DNA of 56,917 nt. Origin: Planctomycetaceae bacterium (GTDB lineage Bacteria; Planctomycetota; Planctomycetia; Planctomycetales; Planctomycetaceae). A model generated the notes under the pieces. That model made no database searches, was not told where the DNA came from, and saw only the letters and a program-made list of their open reading frames with translations. Below, one piece after another: positions 46,760 through 54,605 of this stretch; position 1 is the stretch's first letter, and each line of letters begins with the position of its first letter. The stretch lies in assembly GCA_020850695.1 (NCBI GenBank), contig JADZEF010000159.1, positions 1-56,917 on the forward strand, read 5' to 3'. A program made the translations under genes and the position numbers.

Positions 46760-49084
46760 ATGACGACACTCTTCGGCAGACTGCGGCTGCTCTCGAACGC
46801 CCTCCCGCAGTGCTTTTTCTCGGCCGCTCTCCTCTGCCTCACGGCGGCCGGCGGCTATGCTGCCGACGGATACTCGACCGATTCGCGATACCCGTCTTAC
46901 GACGATCGCGGATACAGCAGCCGCGAGTACCCGCAGAGCCGATACGACGACCGGGGATACAACGATCGTGGCTATGACGATCGGTCCTACGAGCGTCCGG
47001 GGAGTGGAGTTCGTCGCTTCGACGACCGCGCCGACTACGGCCGCAGCGAACCGGTTCGCAGCGAGTACGACCGGAGCGAGTTTGGTGGCGCTCCCCCGCG
47101 GCCTCGCGGAGACTACAGCCGCTCGCCTCGCGACGATTACCGCCGCGACATGAGCGAGTTCGCTCCGATCCGCGATGAACGGGTTCCCGATCCTTCGCGG
47201 CTCGACCTCCGCCAGTACGACAGCCGCCCGCGGCTCGATCCTCGCGACATGGCCCGCCCGCAAGGCAACTCGCGGTCGCACCTGAGCGAACCGGAATACT
47301 CGGACGATCTTCCGTCCAGCCGTCCTGGCCGGGCTCCCTCCCGGGACTTCATCTCGCGGGAAGGGCGCTACCCGCCCCGGAGCGAAGACCCTGGCTACGA
47401 GGGGAGCGAAGGGCGGGACTACCGCGATCAGGGGGACTACCGGCGGAGCGACGACCGACGGTCGGACTTTCGACGCAACCGCACCGGCTCAGGGCGGCAT
47501 GGCGTCGGACGGCCGGGAGGGTCGGAAGGGGGCCGGGGCGACTTTCAGCGAGGACCCCGATTCGACGAGTCTCTGGGCGCTCCCGGTTCTCGCGATGGGC
47601 GCTTTGACGACCGTGCTCCGGTCGAAACACGGCCGATCCCGTCGTCGCGGCAGCCGAATCCCGAAGACAACCTCACTGATTCGCAGAAACGCCAGATGAA
47701 GATCACCGCCCGCTACGGCAATCCTCTCGTTCAGCGGTTCGTGCAGTCGCTCTCGGCCCAGCAGGGGCTTCGTCTCTACCAGGAATCGCTCCAGCTGATC
47801 GACACCCGGCATCTTCAGCCCTCGGCTTACGAGGCCCGCGTCGGCGAGGCGATGGCCAACCTGGCCATGGCCGTCCAGGACCCGGGTTTCCAGCAGGCCA
47901 ACGGGACGCGGTTGTCGGGACAGCAGGTTGAGGGTTTTCGGACCGCGATGTCGCAGGTCTCTCAGCGACGGGTGCAGTCGGGGGCCGATGCGGTCGCCGT
48001 GATGCAGTCGATGATGGAAGTCGCGGGGCAGGCGGGGATTCGTCCCGGTGCGGTGGCGATGGAGTTTGTCAGCGGTGCGACCGACTCGCTCGACAAGTAC
48101 TCGGCCTTCATTCCGGAAGCTCCGGCGGGCCGGCCGAGTGCGGCGATCCTGGATGACCATGTGGTCGGGATCGGCGTCGAGATCAAGCCGGGCGAGCAGG
48201 GTGTGCTGGTGAAGAAGGTGCTGCCGGGTGGTCCGGCCGCCGAAGCCGGAATGCAGTCGGGCGACCTGATCGTCGCTGTCAACGGCCGCGAACTGGCGGG
48301 GCAGTCGATGGACTATGCGGTGGATCTGATCACGGGACAGGTCGGCTCGCCGGTGCAGGTGGCGGTGGTTCGCGGCGGGGGCAACCCGACGACAATCAAC
48401 CTCGTTCGCCGCAACATCGCGGTCGCCAGCATCAGCGACGTGCAGATGCTCGATCGGGGGGGCGGGCTGGGATACATCAAGCTGGAAAAGTTCGCGAAGT
48501 CGTCGGACGAGGAGCTGGAGAAGGCAATGTGGACTCTGCACCAGCAGGGCATGCAGACGCTGGTTCTCGACCTGCGGGGCAACCCGGGGGGACTCCTGGA
48601 TGTCTGCGAGCGGATGGCCGACAAGTTCCTGGTAAACGGCACGATCGTCTCGACGAAGGGTCGCACGCAGTCGGACAACACGACCTCGCAGGCTCGCCCT
48701 GAGCAGACGTGGAAGACGGCTCTGGTGGTGCTCATTGATGAAGACAGTGCGAGTGCCAGCGAGATCCTGGCGGCCGCCATTCAGGACAACGGCCGCGGGG
48801 TGATCGTCGGACGGAAGTCTTACGGCAAGGGAACGGTTCAGACGCACTTCCCGCTGCAATCGGTCAACGGCTACCTCAAGCTGACGACCGCCAAGTTCTA
48901 CGCTCCGAGTGGCCGCGAAATGGCAGGGCAGGGGGTTGAGCCGGATGTCTATGTGCCGGCGATGCGGAATGGTGGTGAGGAACTCGCTCTGCAGAATGAC
49001 CCGGACGTCATCGCTGCGGTGAAGGCCGCCCGCAACCCGCGAACGCAGGAGCTGGCGACGAACGGTGGACAGCGGGCTCGGTGA
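46760..49084 (+). CDS. S41 C-terminal processing protease with PDZ domain and Arg/Asp/Tyr-rich spacer
   Basis: This 774-residue secreted protease has a Sec signal peptide (residues about 1-35, ending AAGGYAA), then about 250 residues of low-complexity Arg/Asp/Tyr/Ser/Pro repeats such as YDDRGYNDRGYDDRSY. A helical segment follows (300-440), then a PDZ domain (about 462-545: GVLVKKVLPGGPAAEAGMQSGDLIVAVNG). The S41 catalytic part has EDSASASEILAAAI near 665 (nucleophile Ser) and KSYGKGTVQ near 690 (catalytic Lys). The core fits CtpA-type periplasmic proteases; the charged spacer is not usual. Start ATG 46760 has AAGGAT upstream. Heptad arrays flank the gene in inverted orientation. Confidence 0.88.
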   Translation: MTTLFGRLRLLSNALPQCFFSAALLCLTAAGGYAADGYSTDSRYPSYDDRGYSSREYPQSRYDDRGYNDRGYDDRSYERPGSGVRRFDDRADYGRSEPVRSEYDRSEFGGAPPRPRGDYSRSPRDDYRRDMSEFAPIRDERVPDPSRLDLRQYDSRPRLDPRDMARPQGNSRSHLSEPEYSDDLPSSRPGRAPSRDFISREGRYPPRSEDPGYEGSEGRDYRDQGDYRRSDDRRSDFRRNRTGSGRHGVGRPGGSEGGRGDFQRGPRFDESLGAPGSRDGRFDDRAPVETRPIPSSRQPNPEDNLTDSQKRQMKITARYGNPLVQRFVQSLSAQQGLRLYQESLQLIDTRHLQPSAYEARVGEAMANLAMAVQDPGFQQANGTRLSGQQVEGFRTAMSQVSQRRVQSGADAVAVMQSMMEVAGQAGIRPGAVAMEFVSGATDSLDKYSAFIPEAPAGRPSAAILDDHVVGIGVEIKPGEQGVLVKKVLPGGPAAEAGMQSGDLIVAVNGRELAGQSMDYAVDLITGQVGSPVQVAVVRGGGNPTTINLVRRNIAVASISDVQMLDRGGGLGYIKLEKFAKSSDEELEKAMWTLHQQGMQTLVLDLRGNPGGLLDVCERMADKFLVNGTIVSTKGRTQSDNTTSQARPEQTWKTALVVLIDEDSASASEILAAAIQDNGRGVIVGRKSYGKGTVQTHFPLQSVNGYLKLTTAKFYAPSGREMAGQGVEPDVYVPAMRNGGEELALQNDPDVIAAVKAARNPRTQELATNGGQRAR

Positions 49085-49089
49085 GGAAA

Positions 49090-49117
49090 AGGTTGAGGGT
49101 TGATGGTCGAGGGTCAG
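49090..49117. repeat. Four 7-mers (GGTTGAG type) after the S41 gene
   Basis: AGGTTGA, GGGTTGA, TGGTCGA and GGGTCAG follow 5 nt after the S41 stop. The reverse complement shares an uninterrupted 15-nt word (AAGGTTGAGGGTTGA) with 46685-46712. Confidence 0.8.
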
Positions 49118-49144
49118 ACTCAGACGCCAACCACTTCTGGCTAC

Positions 49145-49170
49145 CCACTACCAACTGCCCACTACCCACT
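49145..49170. repeat. 26-bp heptad-periodic repeat, inverted copy of 1620-1645
   Basis: Built of CTACCCA, CTACCAA, CTGCCCA heptads; an exact reverse complement of 1620-1645 over 26 nt. Confidence 0.8.
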
Positions 49171-49260
49171 GCGATGTTGAATGCCGGATTCGAGGCTCAT
49201 GGGCATGGATGCCCCTGAGCCCCGCAGCCGACGAAGATGAGAAGAGGTTGAAGCGAACTC

Positions 49261-49305
49261 GAAACCGCCCCGCACGACTCGATGAGTTGTGCAGGGCGGT
49301 TTTCG
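49261..49305 (+). terminator. Strong hairpin terminator after the S41 gene
   Basis: The arms GAAACCGCCCCGCACGACTC (49261-49280) and its imperfect complement at 49284-49304 pair over about 19 bp with a GAT loop, and the closing arm contains GGTTTTC. It ends 15 bp before the next start codon, so the metzincin gene has little room for its own promoter. Confidence 0.75.
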
Positions 49306-49319
49306 TGTAAGCTCGCGGC

Positions 49320-51266
49320 ATGAAAACCGCGCTCATTCCACGGTCGTCGCGACACGCACAAAGACCGCAGCGCAGGACCCGACGGCGCAGCACCCAGGCT
49401 GCGGCTTTGAGCAGCCTGGGTGCCGAATCAATCGACTCGCGAACTTCGGTTGACCCGCACCCCACGCTGTCTGCTCCGGCACCCAGGGGGCCCAAGGCTG
49501 CACCCTGGGTGCTGCCCGCAACGTCTCTCCTGACGCTCTGCATCGCACTCATCCCGCCGGCGTCGCTGCGAGCCGAGGGCCTGAAGACGTGGGACGGCAA
49601 GCACTCGATCGACCGCATCGAGGTCACGGTCGTGTACTTCGTTCCTCGCGACCGCACGCCGCTCGCCGATTGGAAGGATCGTGTCGGCTACTACTGCCGT
49701 CGCCTCGAACGGTTCCATCAGCGGGAATTCGGCGGGCAGTCGACACTCACGATGAATCCCCTCGCCGAACCGTTCCGCTCGGCCCGCACCACCGAGCAGC
49801 TCCGCGACGGCGATGCCGACTTCATCTTCTTCCAGACGCTCCGCGAGGTCGATGCGGATCTTGAGTTCGGCAAGGGGGAGCACAAAGCCTTCCCGATCCT
49901 GCTGGTTCTCAGCGAAATCAATTGGCGACCGCTCGATGACTTCTATCGCGTCCGTCCGAAGCCGCGCACGAAGGATTCGAAGCCCGGCGAGGAGTTCGAG
50001 TTTGAAGGAAGTTACTCGAACTGCCGGCACTTCCCTGGGGCGGCGTCGGGCGGGGCGCGGGCGACTTACCTCGCCGATCGCGGCGTCGGTTGGGGACTGG
50101 TGAGCGGCGACGGGTGGCGCGTCCCCCTGAGCGGCAGCGATTGCGTCGTCTACCACGAAGGAGTTGGCCACACGATCGGCGTTCCACACCCTGAGCCGGC
50201 TAACAACACCGTGATGAGCCAGGGGCAGTATCACGGCTGGATCAGCGAATCGTCGGTCGATGAGACGCAGAAGAAGCGGCTGAAGTGGTCGCCACCGGAG
50301 ACCACCTTCGATCGCTCGCACGATCTGTTCTCGACGTTCCGTGCGCTCCCTGAACCGGCTGTTCCCAAGCCCGGCCAGCCCGTCGCCCTCAAGCTCGACT
50401 GGCCAGCCAACGCGAAGTTGACGCGGGTGCGCGTGCGGATCCAGACGGCGCTCGACGGTCCGTGGATCGACATCCCGGTTCCCGCCGCGGCCGACCGTTC
50501 CGAGAGCATCCCGCTGGGGCCGTTTGATCGTCCAACGCCCGTCAGCTACCGCGTCGATGCGACCATTGAAGGAGACGACACCGTCGAACTCTGGGGCTAC
50601 TTCCAGGTCAGATCCGACGACCGCTCGCCGCCGCTTCCGTCCGCGACGGCCTTCGGAGATCGCCGCAGCGAATCGCTCGAAGCCGCGGCCAGCGATCCCG
50701 ACCGCGAAGAGATCGACCTGCTCGCTCTCATCGATGTGGAGAAGGACGGCGTGGCGGGGAAGTGGACGCTGACCGACGGCGTGCTTCAATCGCCGAAGGA
50801 ATTCGGAGCCCGGATCGAAATTCCGTATCAGCCCCCCGAGGAATACCGCCTGACGGTCATCGCCGAACCGCTCGATGAACCCAACGCCCTGAACCTGGGA
50901 CAACGCTCGGGCGACCGTCGGTTCCTCGCGCTGCTGAACTACACCGCTGGCAAGACGCCCAGCAACGCCCTCGAAAACATCGACGGCAAGAACGTCGGCA
51001 ACGTCTCGACGTCCGAACGCAAGGTCTTCGCGAAGGGGCGACCGTCGCAGATTCTGTGCACGGTGCGGAAGGATTCGGTCGCCGTGAGCATCGACGGCCG
51101 CGAGATCATCCAATGGAAGGGAGACCGCTCGCGTCTGAGCCTGAGCGACTACTGGAAGACACCGCACGACAACGCACTCTTCGTCGGCGCCTACGACTGC
51201 CGCTACCGCATTACTCGCATCACGCTGCAACCGCTGTCGGGCGACGGGAAGCGTCTGCGCGACTGA
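49320..51266 (+). CDS. Secreted metzincin-like metalloprotease with C-terminal beta-sandwich domain
   Basis: This is a 648-residue frame. Residues 279-289 read HEGVGHTIGVPH, matching the HExxHxxGxxH metzincin zinc motif, with a Met at 298 that could be the Met-turn. A C-terminal jelly-roll (about 450-640, GRPSQILCTVRKDSVAVSIDGREIIQWKGD) resembles the DUF1080/LamG-like glycan-binding folds of planctomycetes. The signal peptide (ATSLLTLCIALIPPASLRAEG) is only at residues 67-87. Residues 24-37 and 54-66 are encoded by two copies of a dispersed palindrome, which separate the start from the signal. Alternative start: GTG 49509. Export therefore depends on which start is used. Confidence 0.75.
   Translation: MKTALIPRSSRHAQRPQRRTRRRSTQAAALSSLGAESIDSRTSVDPHPTLSAPAPRGPKAAPWVLPATSLLTLCIALIPPASLRAEGLKTWDGKHSIDRIEVTVVYFVPRDRTPLADWKDRVGYYCRRLERFHQREFGGQSTLTMNPLAEPFRSARTTEQLRDGDADFIFFQTLREVDADLEFGKGEHKAFPILLVLSEINWRPLDDFYRVRPKPRTKDSKPGEEFEFEGSYSNCRHFPGAASGGARATYLADRGVGWGLVSGDGWRVPLSGSDCVVYHEGVGHTIGVPHPEPANNTVMSQGQYHGWISESSVDETQKKRLKWSPPETTFDRSHDLFSTFRALPEPAVPKPGQPVALKLDWPANAKLTRVRVRIQTALDGPWIDIPVPAAADRSESIPLGPFDRPTPVSYRVDATIEGDDTVELWGYFQVRSDDRSPPLPSATAFGDRRSESLEAAASDPDREEIDLLALIDVEKDGVAGKWTLTDGVLQSPKEFGARIEIPYQPPEEYRLTVIAEPLDEPNALNLGQRSGDRRFLALLNYTAGKTPSNALENIDGKNVGNVSTSERKVFAKGRPSQILCTVRKDSVAVSIDGREIIQWKGDRSRLSLSDYWKTPHDNALFVGAYDCRYRITRITLQPLSGDGKRLRD
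49388..49430. repeat. 43-bp palindromic element inside a coding region (copy 2)
   Basis: Reverse complement of 36302-36344 with one mismatch. It sits in frame in the 5' part of the metzincin gene, codons 23-37. Confidence 0.9.
49478..49514. repeat. Diverged copy of the same palindrome (copy 3)
   Basis: Thirty-seven nt with the same ends as the 36.3 kb copy (GGCACCCAGG ... TGGGTGCTG) but a changed middle. It lies in codons 53-66 of the metzincin gene, directly before the signal peptide. Confidence 0.7.
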
Positions 51267-51418
51267 GAAGCTCTGTAAGTTGAGAAGTATTCACCATGCA
51301 AAGGCGGTGTCTTTCGTTTCGATGCGTCTTGCCATAGTGATTGACGCGAGCGTCCGACCACACAAGCAGCAAAACTCCGTTGATCGCGTCGAGCACCCAA
51401 ACAGAAGTAGACGTCGAT

Positions 51419-51934
51419 ATGGCCATTCGCGAGCTTATTGCCATCGTGCCGCCGCCCGAATCACCGTCTGGATCGGTCGAAGACAAGACGTGGGACCATC
51501 TGGAGAGAGAACTTGGAGTTCGTTTGCCCGACGATTTGCGGGACTTTGCGGTGCTCTACGGAAGCGGCAGATTCTACGGCACTGGAATCCAAGTGTACAA
51601 TCCGTTCTCAACGTATTACGTCGCGACGGTGACTGATATGTGTGATGTCTTTCGCACACTCAAGCAGTACGAGGGAGACGAATACGTACCTTTCAATATT
51701 TATCCGGAATTGCCTGGAATTTTCCCGTGGGGAGGCGACAACAACGGCAATATGATGTTCTGGCTTACCGAAGGTCTTCCGGATGAATGGCCGACGCTGC
51801 TTTGGTTGCGTCACGACGGCAACTTTTATCGCTATGAAACATCTATGACGGCAAGCTTGGCGGGCGTCTTCAGCAGGCAGATAGAGTGGTACTACAACCT
51901 GACTACCCCAGTCAGGTTTGAACCTGAACCCTAG
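51419..51934 (+). CDS. SMI1/KNR4-family protein
   Basis: This 171-residue soluble protein has the SMI1/KNR4 pattern: WDHLERELGVRLPDDLRDFAVLYGSG near residues 24-49, then NPFSTYY, FPWGGDNNGNMMFWLTEG and WLRHDGNFYRY. SMI1/KNR4 proteins in bacteria are widely seen as immunity proteins to polymorphic toxins. No toxin gene is next to it. AT-richer than its neighbours. Start ATG 51419; the frame opens at 51341. The next gene follows after 62 bp on the same strand. Confidence 0.8.
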   Translation: MAIRELIAIVPPPESPSGSVEDKTWDHLERELGVRLPDDLRDFAVLYGSGRFYGTGIQVYNPFSTYYVATVTDMCDVFRTLKQYEGDEYVPFNIYPELPGIFPWGGDNNGNMMFWLTEGLPDEWPTLLWLRHDGNFYRYETSMTASLAGVFSRQIEWYYNLTTPVRFEPEP

Positions 51935-51953
51935 ATCCCGAATTGGTGCTCAC

Positions 51954-51978
51954 TCGTGTGGGGCAGTGCCCACCGTGC
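51954..51978. repeat. GTGGGCAGTGCCCACC-type palindrome (copy)
   Basis: Similar over 25 nt to 54575-54599 with about four differences, and related to 31518-31537. It lies in the short gap between the SMI1/KNR4 and MTExEW genes. Confidence 0.55.
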
Positions 51979-51996
51979 AATGTCAGGATGTCGTCG

Positions 51997-52656
51997 ATGA
52001 CTGAGCAAGAGTGGCTTTCAACTACTGATTTGTGTGCGATGCTGTTTCAAGCCCACGATGCGCACATCGACTCGGACCGCAAGCTTCGTCTGCTGCTCAT
52101 TGCTTGCTGCAGGCGAATCTGGAACAACCTGTCACATCCCCAGCTGAGAGCTGCAGTCAAGATTGGTGAACGATACGCAGAAGGAGAAGTGAGCGACCCA
52201 GAGCGAAGCAACGCGTTCCTCAGTGCCGTGAGAGTGACCGACAACTTCAACCATCCCGTACGAGATTGGACCTGGGTGCGAGAACTCGCCAAGGGCACGG
52301 TCGCTCATCACGTCGGCTATGTGTCGCTGCTTGCGCTGTTTGACGATGACTGGTTGAAATCGAATCCCACGGGCAACTTCGCAGAACGGCCATTTCAAGC
52401 AGATCTCATGCGTGATGTATTCGGGTTGCTGCCCTTCCGCACGATGAGAAAGATCGACCGGCGCAGAACAAACGCAGCAACGCGAAAGCTCGCCGGTGAG
52501 ATCTACTCAAAGAGGTTGTTCCGGCTGATGCCTGCCTTGGGTGACAGTCTTGCTGAGAGTCCGGTCGCGACCGACGAGATGATCGCGCACTGCCGTGCTT
52601 CGACGGCTCACGTGCGTGGCTGCTGGGTACTCGATCTCGTCCTCGGAAAGCGTTAG
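51997..52656 (+). CDS. Planctomycete MTExEW-family protein, unknown function
   Basis: This 219-residue protein has the marks of a family that is abundant in planctomycetes and which I recognise only by its wording: N-terminal MTEQEWLSTTDLCAML, RKLRLLLIACCRRIWNNL, a mid DLMRDVFG, and C-terminal AHCRASTAHVRGCWVLDLVLGK. Function is unknown. It is often found in many paralogues and near SMI1/KNR4 genes, as here. Helical, soluble. The start ATG 51997 has AGGA 8 nt upstream; 51988 is an alternative. Confidence 0.7.
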   Translation: MTEQEWLSTTDLCAMLFQAHDAHIDSDRKLRLLLIACCRRIWNNLSHPQLRAAVKIGERYAEGEVSDPERSNAFLSAVRVTDNFNHPVRDWTWVRELAKGTVAHHVGYVSLLALFDDDWLKSNPTGNFAERPFQADLMRDVFGLLPFRTMRKIDRRRTNAATRKLAGEIYSKRLFRLMPALGDSLAESPVATDEMIAHCRASTAHVRGCWVLDLVLGKR

Positions 52657-52720
52657 TCCTGTAGGGTGCCCATCGTCTGAAGGCTCACAGGCAATCACCG
52701 CTCCGAGAAGGGTTGACGTC

Positions 52721-53861
52721 ATGTCCGTACGAATGCGGGGCCTGTCGCCCGCAGTCGTTTTCGCGGTGGCTTTGCTGACTGTCGCGATGTTTGTCAGCGC
52801 GTCGCTCGCGCAGGCCGAGGATTCGGCGGGCGCGACGCGTCGCCTGCTGTATGTCGCCGCTCCCGGTATCCGCAACTACCTGGAGTTTGGCGGGGCGGGG
52901 ATCCTTGTGTTCGACATCGATCGCGACTACGCGTTCGTCCGGCGGATCGATACGCCGCACAGCCGGGCCGAGAAGCCGGACAACGTGAAAGGGGTGTGCG
53001 CGTCGGCCGTCACGAAGCGGCTCTACTTCACGACTCCCTCGAAGCTGTATTGCGTCGACCTGCTCAACGACAAGACCCACTGGGAGACTTCGCCCGCGGG
53101 GGGATGCGACCGCATGTCGCTCACACCGGACGGGAAGACGCTGTACTTTCCGTCGTTCGAAGGGCCGACGTGGAACGTGATCGATGCGGAGGCGGGGGAG
53201 ATCGTCTCGACGCTGGAGCCGAAGAGCGGAGCGCACAACACGGTCGTTTCGCGCGACGGCCGCCGGATGTATTTGGCGGGGCTCAAGTCGCCGCTGCTCC
53301 ACGTCGCCGACACCTCGACCCACACGCTGCTCGACCCCGTCGGGCCGTTCGCCGCCGCCATCCGCCCTTTCACCGTGTCGGCCGACCGGTCGCGGGCCTA
53401 CGTCAACGTGAACGGACTGCTCGGCTTCGAGGTGGGGGATCTGACCACGGGCAAAGTGCTGCATCGCGTGGAAGTCGAGGGGGTTCAAGCAGGGGCCGGT
53501 GAAGCGGCATGGCTGCTCCAGCCACGGCGTGGGGCTGACTCCGGACGAGAGCGAAGTGTGGGTGTGCGACGCCGCCAACAGCCGCCTGCACGTTTTCGAC
53601 AACACGGTGACGCCGCCGAAGCAGAAGGTGAGCATTGCGGTCCGCGAACAGCCGGGCTGGATCACGTTCTCGCTCGACGGCCGCCACGCCTGGCCGTCGA
53701 CCGGCGAGATCGTCGACATCGCCACGAAGCGGATCGTCGCGGCGCTCAAGGATGAAGCCGGTCGCGAGGTTCACAGCGAGAAGATGATGGAGATCCACGT
53801 GCGAAACGGCGTGCCCGTGAAGACCGGGGACCAGTTCGGCGTGGGGCGAAAGGGGGAATAG
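52721..53861 (+). pseudogene. Secreted YncE-type beta-propeller gene with a +1 frameshift
   Basis: Start ATG 52721, Sec signal peptide (VVFAVALLTVAMFVSASLAQA), then beta-propeller repeats (LYFTTPSKLYCVDLL, KTLYFPSFEGPTWNVID, RRMYLAGLKSPLLHVAD). The frame is broken at a run of five G (53479-53483). Removing one G joins VEVEG to FKQGPVKRHGCSSHGVGLTPDES and restores the propeller (VWVCDAANSRLHVFDN, GWITFSLDGRHAW) to a stop at 53861. The unshifted frame runs to 53755 as Arg-rich nonsense. It is either a sequencing/assembly error or a young pseudogene; the rest of the repeat is well preserved, which favours recent or artefactual damage. Confidence 0.75.
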
Positions 53862-54504
53862 TCTCGAAGGGTGGGCAAGGGCCACCATGATTGCACAACG
53901 ATGCTCATGCTCGCCGGGCAATGACCACCCTGCAAGGGCCTGAAGGCGGCGCCTGCGCAACCGTTCGGAGAATCAGGAAGAGCTGTTGCTCTCGATTCCC
54001 GGGTTCTTTCGTGAGGTGCGCGGATGGAATGGATTACGGATGATGAGACGCGCGCAACGTCGATTGACGCATTTCAGGACGTGCCGAGCGAGTTCGCCAA
54101 TTCCGCGAGCGGTCGCGCGTCTTCGAGCAAGCGGACCACCCCCTCGTGCGCACGCTTGCAAAGTTGTACGGTTGCTCTGCGGGAGGCGGGGGAGCCTGGC
54201 GAGATGGGGGCCGGTGATTTCGGCTTTGCGCGGGTGAAAAGTGGCCTTTCGGGAGGGGAAGGCTTAATCGGGGTCTGGTTGCGCTGCGTCACCGCCGGGC
54301 AGCTTGCCGACCACGTGGGCGAGGAAGCAGGGGCCGTTCTGAGGAGGTGGGGGAGCGTACCGGGCTTGAGCCGAGCGGCACGTGATACGGCTTGTCGCGA
54401 CGGCCGCGCAACCGCGCGACAGCTGTGTGCGTCGCGCTGCGGAAACCGAGCTGCCTTGGGCGCAGGCGTACCGTCACGCTGCAGCGCGGGTTTCCGGACC
54501 GCGC
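53862..54504. other. About 640-bp intergenic region with no supported gene
   Basis: Several frames are open on both strands (for example 53986-54237 and 54074-54544) but lack ribosome binding sites and domain-like composition. A GGGTGGGCAAGGGCCACC palindrome lies just after the beta-propeller stop. No promoter was recognised. Confidence 0.5.
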
Positions 54505-54545
54505 ATAAAAAATGGTGGGCCAGCGCCGAAGCGGCTTGGCCCACC
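54505..54545 (-). terminator. Rho-independent terminator of speA
   Basis: GGTGGGCCAGCGCC (54514-54527) pairs imperfectly with 54531-54545 (nine perfect base pairs at the base, GAA loop). On the minus strand the stem is followed by TTTTTT, opposite the AAAAAA at 54507-54512. It lies 60 bp after the speA stop. Confidence 0.8.
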
Positions 54546-54574
54546 CTCCGTCTGCGGCGACATCTGTGCCTCAG

Positions 54575-54599
54575 TCGTGGTGGGCAGTGCCCACCCTAC
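54575..54599. repeat. TGGTGGGCAGTGCCCACC-type palindrome (copy)
   Basis: A palindromic GTGGGCAGTGCCCAC core followed by CCTAC; related copies at 31518-31537 and 51954-51978. Located between the speA stop and its terminator. Confidence 0.65.
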
Positions 54600-54605
54600 A
54601 GGAGG

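Noticed and set aside
47489..48859. Minus-strand ORF of 456 codons opposite the S41 protease
   Set aside because: The plus strand encodes PDZ and S41 catalytic motifs; the antisense frame is a composition shadow.
53986..54544. Possible small genes between the beta-propeller gene and speA
   Set aside because: Frames are Arg/Pro-rich, without start signals, and both strands are equally open.
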